Shown piece by piece: positions 15,724-23,194 of a stretch of 23,194 nt of DNA (within the stretch, counting starts at the first letter, position 1; each line of letters starts with the position of its first letter). Origin of the DNA: an uncultured Muribaculaceae bacterium (GTDB lineage: Bacteria; Bacteroidota; Bacteroidia; Bacteroidales; Muribaculaceae); NCBI GenBank assembly GCA_910586595.1, contig CAJUJB010000049.1, positions 1 through 23,194 of the forward strand. The letters run 5' to 3'. The notes under the pieces are model-generated. The model searched no databases, was not told the origin of the DNA, and worked only from the letters and a program-made list of their open reading frames with translations. The position numbers were made by a program, and so were the translations under genes.

Positions 15724-17133
15724 TCAAAAACCGCCACCAAGGGCTTTGTAAAGGTCAATTAACGAAGTTAATGCTTCTCCTCGGGCTGCCACGAGGCTAT
15801 TCTGGTAAGTAAGATAATTCAATTGAGCTTCAACTACATTATAGAAGTCGCTAAGCCCTTGCTTGTATTGATCGAGCGAAAGATTCACAGCCTCTTCACT
15901 ACTCTCAACCACCTTAGCCGTACGTTCTATATATTTCAAGGTAGCCGAATAACGGGCCAGGGCATTCCGCACCTCCTCAATGGCAGTGAGCACTGTCAGA
16001 TTATAATTCTCAATCTCAATCTGCATATTCTCACGGGCTGAGGCCGTAGCGGCGCGCCGGGCAAAACCATCAAAAAGTGTCCACGACAAAGTCGGCGCAA
16101 CTGAATATGTGAAGCTGGGGCCTGTAAAAAGATCGCCGAAGGCATGGGCCTGGGTGCCCACATTAGCAGAGATACTCAGCGAGGGCAGATAATCTTTCTT
16201 CGCAATGCCAAGTTCGGCCGCGGCTACATCAATACTCTTCTCGGCAGCCACAACATCGGGGCGGCGCCTGAGTACATCAAGAGGGGTACCCAGACCGGCC
16301 AATTGATAATGCGACGGCAATGCGCGAGCCTCATATATGGAGGGCGGCAACTCTTCACGCGTGACGCCAAGGAGGACGGCGAGTGAATTATAGTCCGCTT
16401 CAATAGATGCCTCAAGCAGCGGAATCTGAGCAATAGTACTATAGTAAAGGGTATTCGCCTGGGCCACGTCAAGCTTAGATACAAGGCCTGTACGGTAACG
16501 GGTCTCTGTAATGTCGAGAATATGTTTCTGATTGGCGCTATGCTCGGTGGCAACGTCCAGTTGAGCGCGGTTGACCAGCAAGCCAATATATGTAGTGGCA
16601 ATTTCTGCATCAAGCGCCAGTATGGCTCCATTGTATTCAGCCGCCGATACTTTGACAGCACTCTTGGCTTTGGAGGCCTGGGCATGAATTTTACCGAAAA
16701 CATCTATTTCCCAGCTCATCGTGGCACCTCCGGAGAACCACGAAAGGGTTGAGGCCGATCCGCTCCGCGAGGCCGTACGACCCGACGTTCTTTCCCGCGT
16801 CCAACCGGCATCTATACCGATCTGGGGGTAATATGCGCTCTGGGCCTGCCGCACAGCAGCCCGCGCCATGTCGATACGGCGTGCGGCCATAGATACATCG
16901 TAATTATTTGCTTCGCCTATTGTAATAAGTGAATCAAGCAACGGATCTTCAAATGTCCGCCACCATGCCTGTACAGGCTCCGCGGTAGTAATGGCTGTCA
17001 CGGAGGTGTCGGCTTCCCAGCGGGTACCGAGATCATGACGGAGATACGCATGGTCATCTGCGACGGCCACTTGCGGCAAAGCACTTGCAAACGCCGCAAC
17101 AGCGATAGGTAACAGTGATGATTTAATAGTCAT
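15724..17133 (-). CDS. Outer membrane efflux channel (NodT/OprM-type, TolC family)
   Basis: This trimeric outer-membrane factor forms the exit duct for the RND pump encoded next to it. The product (469 aa) has an N-terminal signal peptide (MTIKSSLLPIAVAAFASALPQVAVA) without a lipobox cysteine, unlike OprM, which is a lipoprotein. Two TolC repeats are visible: YYPQIGIDAGW and YLPSLSISANVG both mark the strand entering the barrel. The NodT motif LRRRPDVVAAE is present, and the protein ends in aromatic GGGF, usual for outer-membrane proteins. It is the first gene of the channel-adaptor-pump operon. No AraC, TetR or two-component regulator lies beside it. Confidence 0.93.
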   Translation of the reverse strand: MTIKSSLLPIAVAAFASALPQVAVADDHAYLRHDLGTRWEADTSVTAITTAEPVQAWWRTFEDPLLDSLITIGEANNYDVSMAARRIDMARAAVRQAQSAYYPQIGIDAGWTRERTSGRTASRSGSASTLSWFSGGATMSWEIDVFGKIHAQASKAKSAVKVSAAEYNGAILALDAEIATTYIGLLVNRAQLDVATEHSANQKHILDITETRYRTGLVSKLDVAQANTLYYSTIAQIPLLEASIEADYNSLAVLLGVTREELPPSIYEARALPSHYQLAGLGTPLDVLRRRPDVVAAEKSIDVAAAELGIAKKDYLPSLSISANVGTQAHAFGDLFTGPSFTYSVAPTLSWTLFDGFARRAATASARENMQIEIENYNLTVLTAIEEVRNALARYSATLKYIERTAKVVESSEEAVNLSLDQYKQGLSDFYNVVEAQLNYLTYQNSLVAARGEALTSLIDLYKALGGGF

Positions 17134-17293
17134 AAATAAAATAGTCTTACGATTTTATAACACCTGCGAAAGATGCATGAAAACATAAGATGTATATTTT
17201 AACTAACTTTAACCTGGCAATCGAAACCACGTTGCCCCAGCATGCATTTACGCCAATTGAGAATATAATGCTCACTCACTCAAAAAAATTTAT
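17134..17293. other. Divergent intergenic region before the efflux operon
   Basis: No perfect TAnnTTTG box serves the minus strand here. The best candidate is TATGTTTT (17187-17180, one mismatch). Just upstream is a triple GTTA pattern, GTTAAAGTTAGTTAAA on the minus strand (around 17213-17198), which might bind a regulator. The rest shows nothing recognisable. Confidence 0.35.
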
Positions 17294-17301
17294 TAAATTT
17301 G
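17294..17301 (+). promoter_or_regulatory. -7 promoter box of the ThiE-like/NfeD/kdsB operon
   Basis: TAAATTTG matches TAnnTTTG and lies 23 bases before the first ATG (17325). The resulting leader of about 16 bases is far too short for a TPP riboswitch. A -33 element is not clear. Confidence 0.6.
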
Positions 17302-17324
17302 CACACACAACAATCTCCTGAATT

Positions 17325-17915
17325 ATGTTACAGATTATCATTACCCCTTCAGATAAATATTCAATGGCCGAAATGGCCCAGATGGCAATCGAAGCCGGTG
17401 CGCAATGGCTCCAACTTCGCGTGCCAGAAATGAGCGACGAGGAACTGCGCGAGTCCTCTGCCGATATTATCACTTTATGCCGCGAAAGCGGAACCATGCT
17501 CACAATCGAAGACCGTGTTGATATGGCGCGCGAGCTCGGGCTGCACGGTGTATTTTTGCATGCCGGAGAGAATTCACCCCTGAAGGTTCGCGAAGAGCTT
17601 GGGGCGGAGGCTGTGATAGGCACCATGACCGGCAGCCCCGACTCAGCCATGGCTATGGAGCGTGCCGACATCGACTATGTGGCACTTCCGGGCGAATTTT
17701 CTGAGGCTTCCGAATTTATTGGCACTATACGCTCAGCCGGCTCCCAGATTCCGGTGGTGGCATACCGTCCTTACTCATCACTGGGCAAAGAAGAGATTGC
17801 CACCATCATGGCACAGGGTTTCTCCGGCATTTGCGGGGGAGCTTCGGTTTTTAATTCCGACAATCCTGTAGCTGCTATAGAGGAGGCGCTTGCCAATCTC
17901 TTAAATAAGCGCTGA
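17325..17915 (+). CDS. ThiE/TenI-like TIM-barrel protein with altered active site
   Basis: The product (196 aa) resembles thiamine-phosphate synthase (ThiE) and TenI in layout: a first strand IIITPSD, then AIEAGAQWLQLR (28-32, matching ThiE VQLRxK), IEDRVDMARELGLHGVFL (matching INDRVDLAL...GVHL) and a final AVAAIEEAL. However, important ThiE residues are missing: the lysine after QLR is replaced (LRV), Asn of IND is Glu61, GQxD reads GENS, and the GPxFxTxTK loop reads VALPGEFSEAS. This suggests it does not make thiamine phosphate and may be a TenI-like or repurposed protein. No thi gene and no TPP riboswitch is nearby. It heads an envelope-flavoured operon, 7 bases before the next gene. The true reaction is unknown. 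Confidence 0.75.
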   Translation: MLQIIITPSDKYSMAEMAQMAIEAGAQWLQLRVPEMSDEELRESSADIITLCRESGTMLTIEDRVDMARELGLHGVFLHAGENSPLKVREELGAEAVIGTMTGSPDSAMAMERADIDYVALPGEFSEASEFIGTIRSAGSQIPVVAYRPYSSLGKEEIATIMAQGFSGICGGASVFNSDNPVAAIEEALANLLNKR

Positions 17916-17922
17916 CCCATTC

Positions 17923-18978
17923 ATGGCCCACGAATTGTCGAAAACACTATGGCGCACTGCCCTGCCGCTCATATTGGGCATCGGGGTGGGCGTCTGGCTA
18001 TTTCACCGTGATGTAGATCCGACTACGCTGCAAAGCATAGTTTTTGATTGGCGCACGGTGGTGGGCTTACTTATCGCGGCCATATTCGTCGTAGGTCGCG
18101 ACTTCGGTCTGGCATGGCGATTCCACACTATTGCGGCTGGCGACCTCTCATGGCCTCGGGCGGTGCGAACCGATATAATGTGTGCATTTACATCGGCCAT
18201 CACACCATCGGTGGTCGGGGGCAGCGCGTTAGCCATTTTCTATCTTAACCGCGAGGGCATTGATCTTGGCCGTGCCACGACACTTACGCTGACCACTCTA
18301 TTTCTCGACGAACTGTTCTTCGTGGTGTTCTGCCCGATTATTGTTCTGCTTGTGCCATTGGACGAGCTTTTCGGGAATCCGGCATTGGCCGATACGGGAG
18401 CTCGCTGGCTCTTCGGCGGCATAGAAGTCGTGTTCTGGCTCGTATATGCAGGCATCTGCATCTGGACAGCAATTCTTTTCACGGCCATAATCGTAAGGCC
18501 GAGAGGTGTGGCAGCTTTACTCGAAAAGCTTGCTGCGAAGAAAATCCTCCACAGATTCTCGGCAAAGATAAAAAATATGGGCGCCAATATGGAGACGACC
18601 TCCGCTTGGGTCAAAGGACGCCCACGGTCGTGGTGGTGCCGCGTTCTCGGAGCCACAGTCGTGTCATGGTTTTCCAGATACTTCGTGGTAAATGCTCTTT
18701 TCTGGGCATTTGTGCCAGGTGTCTCTGGCCTCCTCGTTTTCGCCCGTCAGTTCGTGGTGTGGGTCGTGCTCATGGTCAGCCCCACCCCCGGAGGTAGCGG
18801 CATCAGCGAATGGCTTTTCACCAATTACTATGGCGACATAATAGGCGACCTGGGCATAGCTGCGGTGCTTGCGCTCATCTGGCGCGTTTTCAGTTATTAC
18901 GTATATTTAATCACCGGTTGCGCTTTGTTACCATCCTATTTCAGCAAACGATCGCTTCGGAATACCCAACAAAAATGA
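17923..18978 (+). CDS. Flippase-like integral membrane protein (UPF0104 / LPG synthase TM family)
   Basis: The product (351 aa) is a polytopic membrane protein with about seven or eight hydrophobic segments. It matches the lysylphosphatidylglycerol synthase membrane-domain (flippase-like) family: SAITPSVVGGSALAIFYLNREGID (about 90-115) corresponds to the TPSxxGGxPxxxYxLxRxG signature, and SPTPGGSGISEW near residue 287-298 is the second one. The soluble aminoacyl-transfer domain of MprF is absent, so it cannot itself make lysyl-lipids. Its role may be lipid or lipid-linked movement across the membrane; this is inferred from the family. It lies 7 bases after the ThiE-like gene and its stop overlaps the NfeD ATG as ATGA. 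Confidence 0.82.
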   Translation: MAHELSKTLWRTALPLILGIGVGVWLFHRDVDPTTLQSIVFDWRTVVGLLIAAIFVVGRDFGLAWRFHTIAAGDLSWPRAVRTDIMCAFTSAITPSVVGGSALAIFYLNREGIDLGRATTLTLTTLFLDELFFVVFCPIIVLLVPLDELFGNPALADTGARWLFGGIEVVFWLVYAGICIWTAILFTAIIVRPRGVAALLEKLAAKKILHRFSAKIKNMGANMETTSAWVKGRPRSWWCRVLGATVVSWFSRYFVVNALFWAFVPGVSGLLVFARQFVVWVVLMVSPTPGGSGISEWLFTNYYGDIIGDLGIAAVLALIWRVFSYYVYLITGCALLPSYFSKRSLRNTQQK

Positions 18979-20333
18979 GACATCTCCAGCTCCTACTTCT
19001 CCACTGCATTTTGCTCATGGCGGCTGTTCCGGCCATGGCCCAGAAATCTGTTTTTGTCATCCCCATCGAAACAGAGATTGACAACAGTGCCTTCCATCAT
19101 TTCCGCAAGGGGCTTGAGCAAGCAGAGGACGCCGACGCAGGCCTACTGCTGATACGGCTTAACACCTACGGAGGTGCGCTGGATGCAGCCGACTCTATCC
19201 GCACGGCTCTCCTGCGGATTGATATTCCGACAGTCGCATATGTAGATTTGAACGCCGCCTCCGCCGGTGCCCTCATAGCTCTTGCGTGCGACAGCGTATA
19301 TATGGCGCCCGGAGCAAGTATGGGTTCGGCTACAGTGGTGAACGGCGCCGGAGAGCCGATGCCTGAAAAATACCAATCATACATGAGCACCATAATGCGC
19401 GCAACCGCTGAGCATCATGGCCGTGTGGCAAAAGGCGACAGCATGGTATGGCGCCGCGATCCCGAGATAGCCGCCTCGATGGTTAATCCGGAAATTTCAG
19501 TGTCGCTGACAGGCATGCAGGCTGTGGAATGCGGCTACGCCGATGGTATAGCGCCTTCACTTGAAGATGTGCTGGCCGACCTGAATATGGCTGGAGCGCC
19601 GGTTACATACTACACCAGTACCTTATCAGACGATATTATGGGATTTCTCGCCAACGCAGCTGTACGCGCTGTATTGGTGATGCTCATTCTTGGTGGCATA
19701 TATATGGAAATGCATACGCCCGGATTAGGATTTGCAGCCGCCGTAGCTGCCGTGGCTACGGTGCTCTACTTCCTGCCGATGTTCATCACCGGCACAGTGC
19801 CGGCATGGGTACTTCTTTCATTCATCGCTGGTGTGGTGCTCATTGCACTTGAAGTATTTGTAATACCCGGATTCGGCTTCTGCGGAGTCGCCGGCATCAT
19901 TGCTGTAGCCGTTGCCCTTGTAGGTGTCTCGACTGCCAATGACGCCGTCTCAGGTTTTGACATCGGAGCCATCGCACGCGCCTTGTATGTTGTTGGAGCT
20001 GGCAGCATACTGGCGGTCGGAGCTGTGTGGTACCTCACTTCATCTCACGGGCCTGAATGCTTCAGACGTCATTCCGAGCTCATGACAGAGTTGTCGGTTG
20101 CCGACGGATTTGTGGGAGTAGATATGTCGCCGGCACGATATGTTGGCCAGACCGGCATCTCCACCACCGTCCTTCGTCCGGCAGGAAAGATAGAGATTGG
20201 CTCTACGGTTTTTGACGCGGTGTCTTGCGGTGAATTTATCGCAGCAAACCGACCGGTAAAAGTGCAGAAATACGAGAACGCCCAGCTCTACGTAACAGAA
20301 ATAACAGATAAAGAACACAAACACAATGGATAA
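18975..20333 (+). CDS. NfeD-family membrane-bound serine protease-like protein
   Basis: The product (452 aa, start ATG 18975) has a signal peptide (RHLQLLLLHCILLMAAVPAMAQ), a ClpP-type protease domain (about 24-215) with the Ser96/Lys132 pair (AASAGA and MPEKYQ), several membrane helices (about 230-355), and a C-terminal NfeD OB-fold (GQTGISTTVLRPAGKIEIGS). This is the long NfeD architecture; in archaea such proteins cut stomatin and usually sit beside an SPFH gene. No stomatin/flotillin-like gene lies in this window. The start gives an ATGA overlap with the upstream flippase-like gene, and a longer open frame from 18810 lies inside that gene and is not used. The stop overlaps kdsB by 8 nt. 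Confidence 0.88.
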   Translation: MRHLQLLLLHCILLMAAVPAMAQKSVFVIPIETEIDNSAFHHFRKGLEQAEDADAGLLLIRLNTYGGALDAADSIRTALLRIDIPTVAYVDLNAASAGALIALACDSVYMAPGASMGSATVVNGAGEPMPEKYQSYMSTIMRATAEHHGRVAKGDSMVWRRDPEIAASMVNPEISVSLTGMQAVECGYADGIAPSLEDVLADLNMAGAPVTYYTSTLSDDIMGFLANAAVRAVLVMLILGGIYMEMHTPGLGFAAAVAAVATVLYFLPMFITGTVPAWVLLSFIAGVVLIALEVFVIPGFGFCGVAGIIAVAVALVGVSTANDAVSGFDIGAIARALYVVGAGSILAVGAVWYLTSSHGPECFRRHSELMTELSVADGFVGVDMSPARYVGQTGISTTVLRPAGKIEIGSTVFDAVSCGEFIAANRPVKVQKYENAQLYVTEITDKEHKHNG

Positions 20334-21084
20334 ATCATTCATAGGTATTATTCCGGCCAGATATGCATCGACCCGATTCCCGGGCAAACCACTTGCCCTG
20401 GTAGGAGGTCGTCCGATGATTCAGCGCGTTTACGAGCGTGTGGCTGAATTACTCCCGGAAGTTGCGGTCGCCACCGATGACGACCGTATCGCCATGGCTG
20501 TACAGGCCTTCGGTGGTAATGTTGTGATGACCTCAGCCGAGCATCGAAGTGGAACCGACCGTTGCCTCGAAGCTTATCATAAGCTTGGCAGCTCTGCGGA
20601 CGTTGTGATAAACATTCAAGGAGATGAACCATTCATCGCCGCCTCTCAGATTGAATCTCTGAAAGCCTGCTTCAATGAACCCGCCGTAGAAATAGCCTCA
20701 CTTGCCAGACCTTTTGACCCTGCCCGTGGATTTGACGCGCTATTTGACCCCAACTCGGTTAAGGTCGTGATGGACTCCCAAATGAATGCCCTTTATTTTT
20801 CCCGCTCCATCATACCCTATGTGCGTAATTATGATTGGAAGAAGTGGACTGAGCATGCCGAATTTTTCACACACGTAGGTCTCTATGGATATAAAGCCAC
20901 GACTCTTGAAAAGCTGTGCGCCTTGCCACAGAGTTCTCTTGAAATTGCTGAATCGCTCGAACAGCTCCGCTGGCTTCAGGCAGGATATAAGATACGCATG
21001 GCTCTAACGAACGAGGCGAATTTCGGCATTGATACTCCAGCCGACCTTGAAGCAGCCAACAAATATCTGGAGACACAGCAATGA
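20326..21084 (+). CDS. kdsB: 3-deoxy-manno-octulosonate cytidylyltransferase
   Basis: KdsB activates KDO with CTP for lipid A core synthesis, so the organism makes KDO-containing LPS. The product (252 aa) has the opening IIPARYASTRFPGKPLA, INIQGDEPF near residues 91-99, RSIIPYVRN, HVGLYGYK and a C-terminal IDTPADLEAAN. All are normal for KdsB, as is the length. ATG 20326 overlaps the NfeD stop by 8 nt, and its TGA overlaps the next ATG as ATGA, which indicates translational coupling. Confidence 0.96.
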   Translation: MDKSFIGIIPARYASTRFPGKPLALVGGRPMIQRVYERVAELLPEVAVATDDDRIAMAVQAFGGNVVMTSAEHRSGTDRCLEAYHKLGSSADVVINIQGDEPFIAASQIESLKACFNEPAVEIASLARPFDPARGFDALFDPNSVKVVMDSQMNALYFSRSIIPYVRNYDWKKWTEHAEFFTHVGLYGYKATTLEKLCALPQSSLEIAESLEQLRWLQAGYKIRMALTNEANFGIDTPADLEAANKYLETQQ

Positions 21085-22358
21085 ACCGCTCTACAGCACC
21101 CGGTGTAAAACCGTTCGCTCAGCTCCGCTTGCCCGGTGAGACAGTTGAGGTACTTCCCAACGGATTGACCTTTCACCGTGTCAGCGGAGGCGATCAGCCT
21201 GTATGCCGCCTTACGCTCATGCTTGCCGGCGGAGCCTCGGAAATAGGCAATGATGTCACACCAAGGCTTATGATGAAAGCTATGAGCGATGCCACAGCCA
21301 AGTATCCTGCCGACACGTTGGCTGACGCGATTGACTTCAACGGAGTGCGCACTGGCTCTGCCTGCCATGGACATTATACGTCGTTCTCGCTCGCGATGCT
21401 CAATCACAGAGTTGAAGACATAATGCCCTTGTTCGCCTCAATGCTCGCCGAGCCTGTATTTCCGGCTGACCGCTTTGAATCTGCACGGCTATCGGCCAAA
21501 GCCCAGATCGAGACAAGCCGCCGCGAAGTATCGGTGCTGGCTTCTGAGGCTTTTGATACGTTGATGAGTGGTGAGAGGCACCCTCTTGCTCACTCTGCGA
21601 CAGTAGTCGACATTGACCAGTTTACCAGAGACAAAGCAATCGAGTTGCACCGCAGGATTCTATCGCCGCGACACGCACACGCATTTCTCTCGGGTCTACT
21701 TGACGACCGACTTGTCGGCCAGGTAAGAGAAATGCTGTCAGCCATCCCTACCCTCGGGTCGGGTATTGACATCGATATTCAACCATTATCCCCAGTGGCA
21801 GTGCCCACACGGGTGGATGTACCCAACGATGAGAGTTTTCAAAGTGCCATCGCAGCCGGCATGCCGGCCATCCAGCGCAGTCATCCCGACTACATCCCGC
21901 TGCGACTGGCAGTGATGGCTTTGGGAGGCTACTTCGGGAGTCGTCTCATGACCAATATACGCGAAGAAAAAGGCCTCACATATGGCATTTCGGCCGCCTT
22001 GATAGGCAGTCAGGAAGGATCATATGTGAAAATTGCAGCTCAATGCGACAAAGCCTTCACTGAGCAAGTGATTAACGAAACCCGGAAAGAACTTACACGA
22101 CTTGCCACCGATCCGCCCCATGGCAAAGAGCTCGAGCGCCTGCGGCTCACGGCCACTACCAATCTGGCTGAGATACTCGATACGCCCGCATCGGTGATGG
22201 GTTACTACTCCACCCGACTGCTTGTCGACACCCCGGCAGATTATTTCGCCGCCCAACAGAAAGCCATCTCCACTCTTTCGTCTGACACGCTTGCAAGAAT
22301 GGCCCATACATACTTGCGTCCGGAATGCCTTTCCATAGCCGTGGCCGGAGGAAAGTAG
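21081..22358 (+). CDS. M16 family peptidase homologue lacking the HxxEH zinc motif
   Basis: The product (425 aa) has the two-half M16 (insulinase/pitrilysin-like) fold pattern: NGLTFHRV and GGASEIGN at the N-terminus, then the C-terminal half with GGYFGSRLMTNIREEKGLTYGISA, whose Arg294 and Tyr301 are the conserved R/Y pair that binds substrate in the partner half. At the zinc position (about 60-73), where active members have HFLEH, it reads TPRLMMKAMSD, so it has no zinc ligands. It is probably a non-catalytic subunit that pairs with an HxxEH subunit encoded elsewhere, as in M16B heterodimers. No signal peptide is obvious. It overlaps kdsB by ATGA and ends the operon. Confidence 0.87.
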   Translation: MNRSTAPGVKPFAQLRLPGETVEVLPNGLTFHRVSGGDQPVCRLTLMLAGGASEIGNDVTPRLMMKAMSDATAKYPADTLADAIDFNGVRTGSACHGHYTSFSLAMLNHRVEDIMPLFASMLAEPVFPADRFESARLSAKAQIETSRREVSVLASEAFDTLMSGERHPLAHSATVVDIDQFTRDKAIELHRRILSPRHAHAFLSGLLDDRLVGQVREMLSAIPTLGSGIDIDIQPLSPVAVPTRVDVPNDESFQSAIAAGMPAIQRSHPDYIPLRLAVMALGGYFGSRLMTNIREEKGLTYGISAALIGSQEGSYVKIAAQCDKAFTEQVINETRKELTRLATDPPHGKELERLRLTATTNLAEILDTPASVMGYYSTRLLVDTPADYFAAQQKAISTLSSDTLARMAHTYLRPECLSIAVAGGK

Positions 22359-22413
22359 AAGCCTCGTAAACACTTATTCACATTTCAAAATATCGTGTCT
22401 CGATTTTTTTTGC

Positions 22414-22421
22414 TTACTTTG
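22414..22421 (+). promoter_or_regulatory. Possible -7 promoter box of the phosphofructokinase gene
   Basis: TTACTTTG at 22414-22421 differs from TAnnTTTG at one base and ends 40 bases before the ATG. The 103-bp gap after the M16 gene shows no hairpin terminator, so read-through from the operon is possible. Confidence 0.4.
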
Positions 22422-22461
22422 CAGTCTCAAAAGAAACTCTAACTGACACTCACACATAAAG

Positions 22462-23194
22462 ATGAAAAAAAGCGCTTTACAAAAAGCCCGCGCAGCATAT
22501 CAGCCTAAGCTGCCGATAGCCCTCACAGGCCCCGTCAAAGTAGTAGAAGGTCGCCCCACCGAGTCTGTAGCAGACCAGGACGCCATCCGCAATCTCTTCC
22601 CCAACACCTATGGTCTCCCTGAAATCCGCTTCGAGAAGAACTCTACCCCTGCTCCCGGCAAGCCCGTTAACGTCGGCGTAATCCTTTCCGGTGGCCAGGC
22701 TCCTGGTGGACACAACGTCATCAGCGGTCTTTTCGACGGCATCAAAAAGATTCATCGCGACAGCCGCCTCTTCGGCTTCCTCATGGGCCCCGGCGGTCTT
22801 GTTGACCACAAATATATCGAGCTTACCGCTCCTATCATCGACGAATACCGCAACACCGGCGGCTTCGACATCATCGGTTCTGGCCGTACTAAACTTGAGA
22901 AGGTTGAGCAGTTCGACAAAGGTCTCGAAATCCTTCGCGAACTCGGCATCACAGCCCTCGTAATCATCGGTGGCGACGACTCAAATACAAATGCCGCTAT
23001 TCTTGCCGAATACTACAAGGCCAAGAACACCGGTATTCAGGTTATCGGCTGCCCCAAGACCATCGACGGCGACCTCAAAAACAACGTTATCGAAACCTCA
23101 TTCGGCTTCGACACCGCAACCAAGGTTTACTCTGAGGTGATCGGCAACATCCAGCGCGACTGCAACTCTGCCAAGAAATACTGGCACTTCATCA
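22462..23194 (+). CDS. pfp: Diphosphate--fructose-6-phosphate 1-phosphotransferase, 5' part
   Basis: This enzyme phosphorylates fructose 6-phosphate reversibly using PPi in glycolysis. About 244 residues are present; the window ends inside the gene. The opening MKKSALQKARAAYQPKLP and the glycine-rich LSGGQAPGGHNVISGL match the long (about 550 aa) PPi-PFK group of Bacteroidales and plants. GGDDSNTNA at 170-178 has Asp173 where ATP-using enzymes have Gly (GGDGS), and PKTIDGDLKNN (198-208) has the Lys199 characteristic of PPi users. The ATG at 22462 follows a 103-bp gap after the M16 gene. Confidence 0.95.
   Translation, partial: MKKSALQKARAAYQPKLPIALTGPVKVVEGRPTESVADQDAIRNLFPNTYGLPEIRFEKNSTPAPGKPVNVGVILSGGQAPGGHNVISGLFDGIKKIHRDSRLFGFLMGPGGLVDHKYIELTAPIIDEYRNTGGFDIIGSGRTKLEKVEQFDKGLEILRELGITALVIIGGDDSNTNAAILAEYYKAKNTGIQVIGCPKTIDGDLKNNVIETSFGFDTATKVYSEVIGNIQRDCNSAKKYWHFI

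Noticed and set aside
17302..17324. TPP riboswitch before the ThiE-like gene
   Set aside because: The leader is about 16 bases and lacks any thi-box pattern.

Overview
This window looks like core chromosome from a member of the Bacteroidales, most likely a gut lineage such as Muribaculaceae; the family-level guess is inference. The evidence is the repeated Bacteroidota -7 promoter element (TAnnTTTG) a few bases before gene starts, the near absence of Shine-Dalgarno sequences before start codons, an ATCase pyrB-pyrI pair, a long PPi-type phosphofructokinase and a Bacteroides-like glyA. I see no tRNA, rRNA, CRISPR, IS or phage genes. No stretch over 300 bases lacks a gene.

Layout. Positions 1-99 (minus) hold the 5' end of prfB with its programmed +1 frameshift site. 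A divergent promoter region leads to a metal efflux permease with a C-terminal HMA domain (267-1511), then ispE (1542-2399), then grpE-dnaJ (2513-4277). A 52-bp perfect palindrome separates dnaJ from the convergent minus-strand operon pyrB-pyrI-flavin reductase-glyA-ispD-recG (10443 down to 4355). In that operon pyrB/pyrI and pyrI/flavin reductase overlap as ATGA, and glyA overlaps ispD by 7 nt. Divergent from pyrB is fabG (10625-11371), which ends at a bidirectional hairpin shared with a minus-strand RND efflux operon: outer membrane factor, lipoprotein adaptor, inner-membrane pump (17133 down to 11449). Divergent from that is a tightly packed plus-strand operon (17325-22358): a ThiE-like barrel protein, a flippase-like membrane protein, an NfeD protease-like protein, kdsB and an M16 peptidase homologue without its zinc motif. 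The last gene is the 5' part of a PPi-dependent phosphofructokinase (22462 to the window end).

How the genes fit together. ispD and ispE are two steps of the MEP isoprenoid pathway but sit in separate operons. The pyr-glyA operon joins pyrimidine and one-carbon metabolism with DNA repair. The 17325-22358 operon has an envelope flavour (KDO activation for LPS, membrane protease, flippase-like protein).

The observations most worth checking are an in-frame UGA at codon 79 of an otherwise intact glyA, the loop-less 52-bp palindrome at 4288-4339, and the prfB recoding site with a perfect AGGAGG in a phylum that seldom uses Shine-Dalgarno pairing for initiation. I did not find a convincing new multi-gene system.
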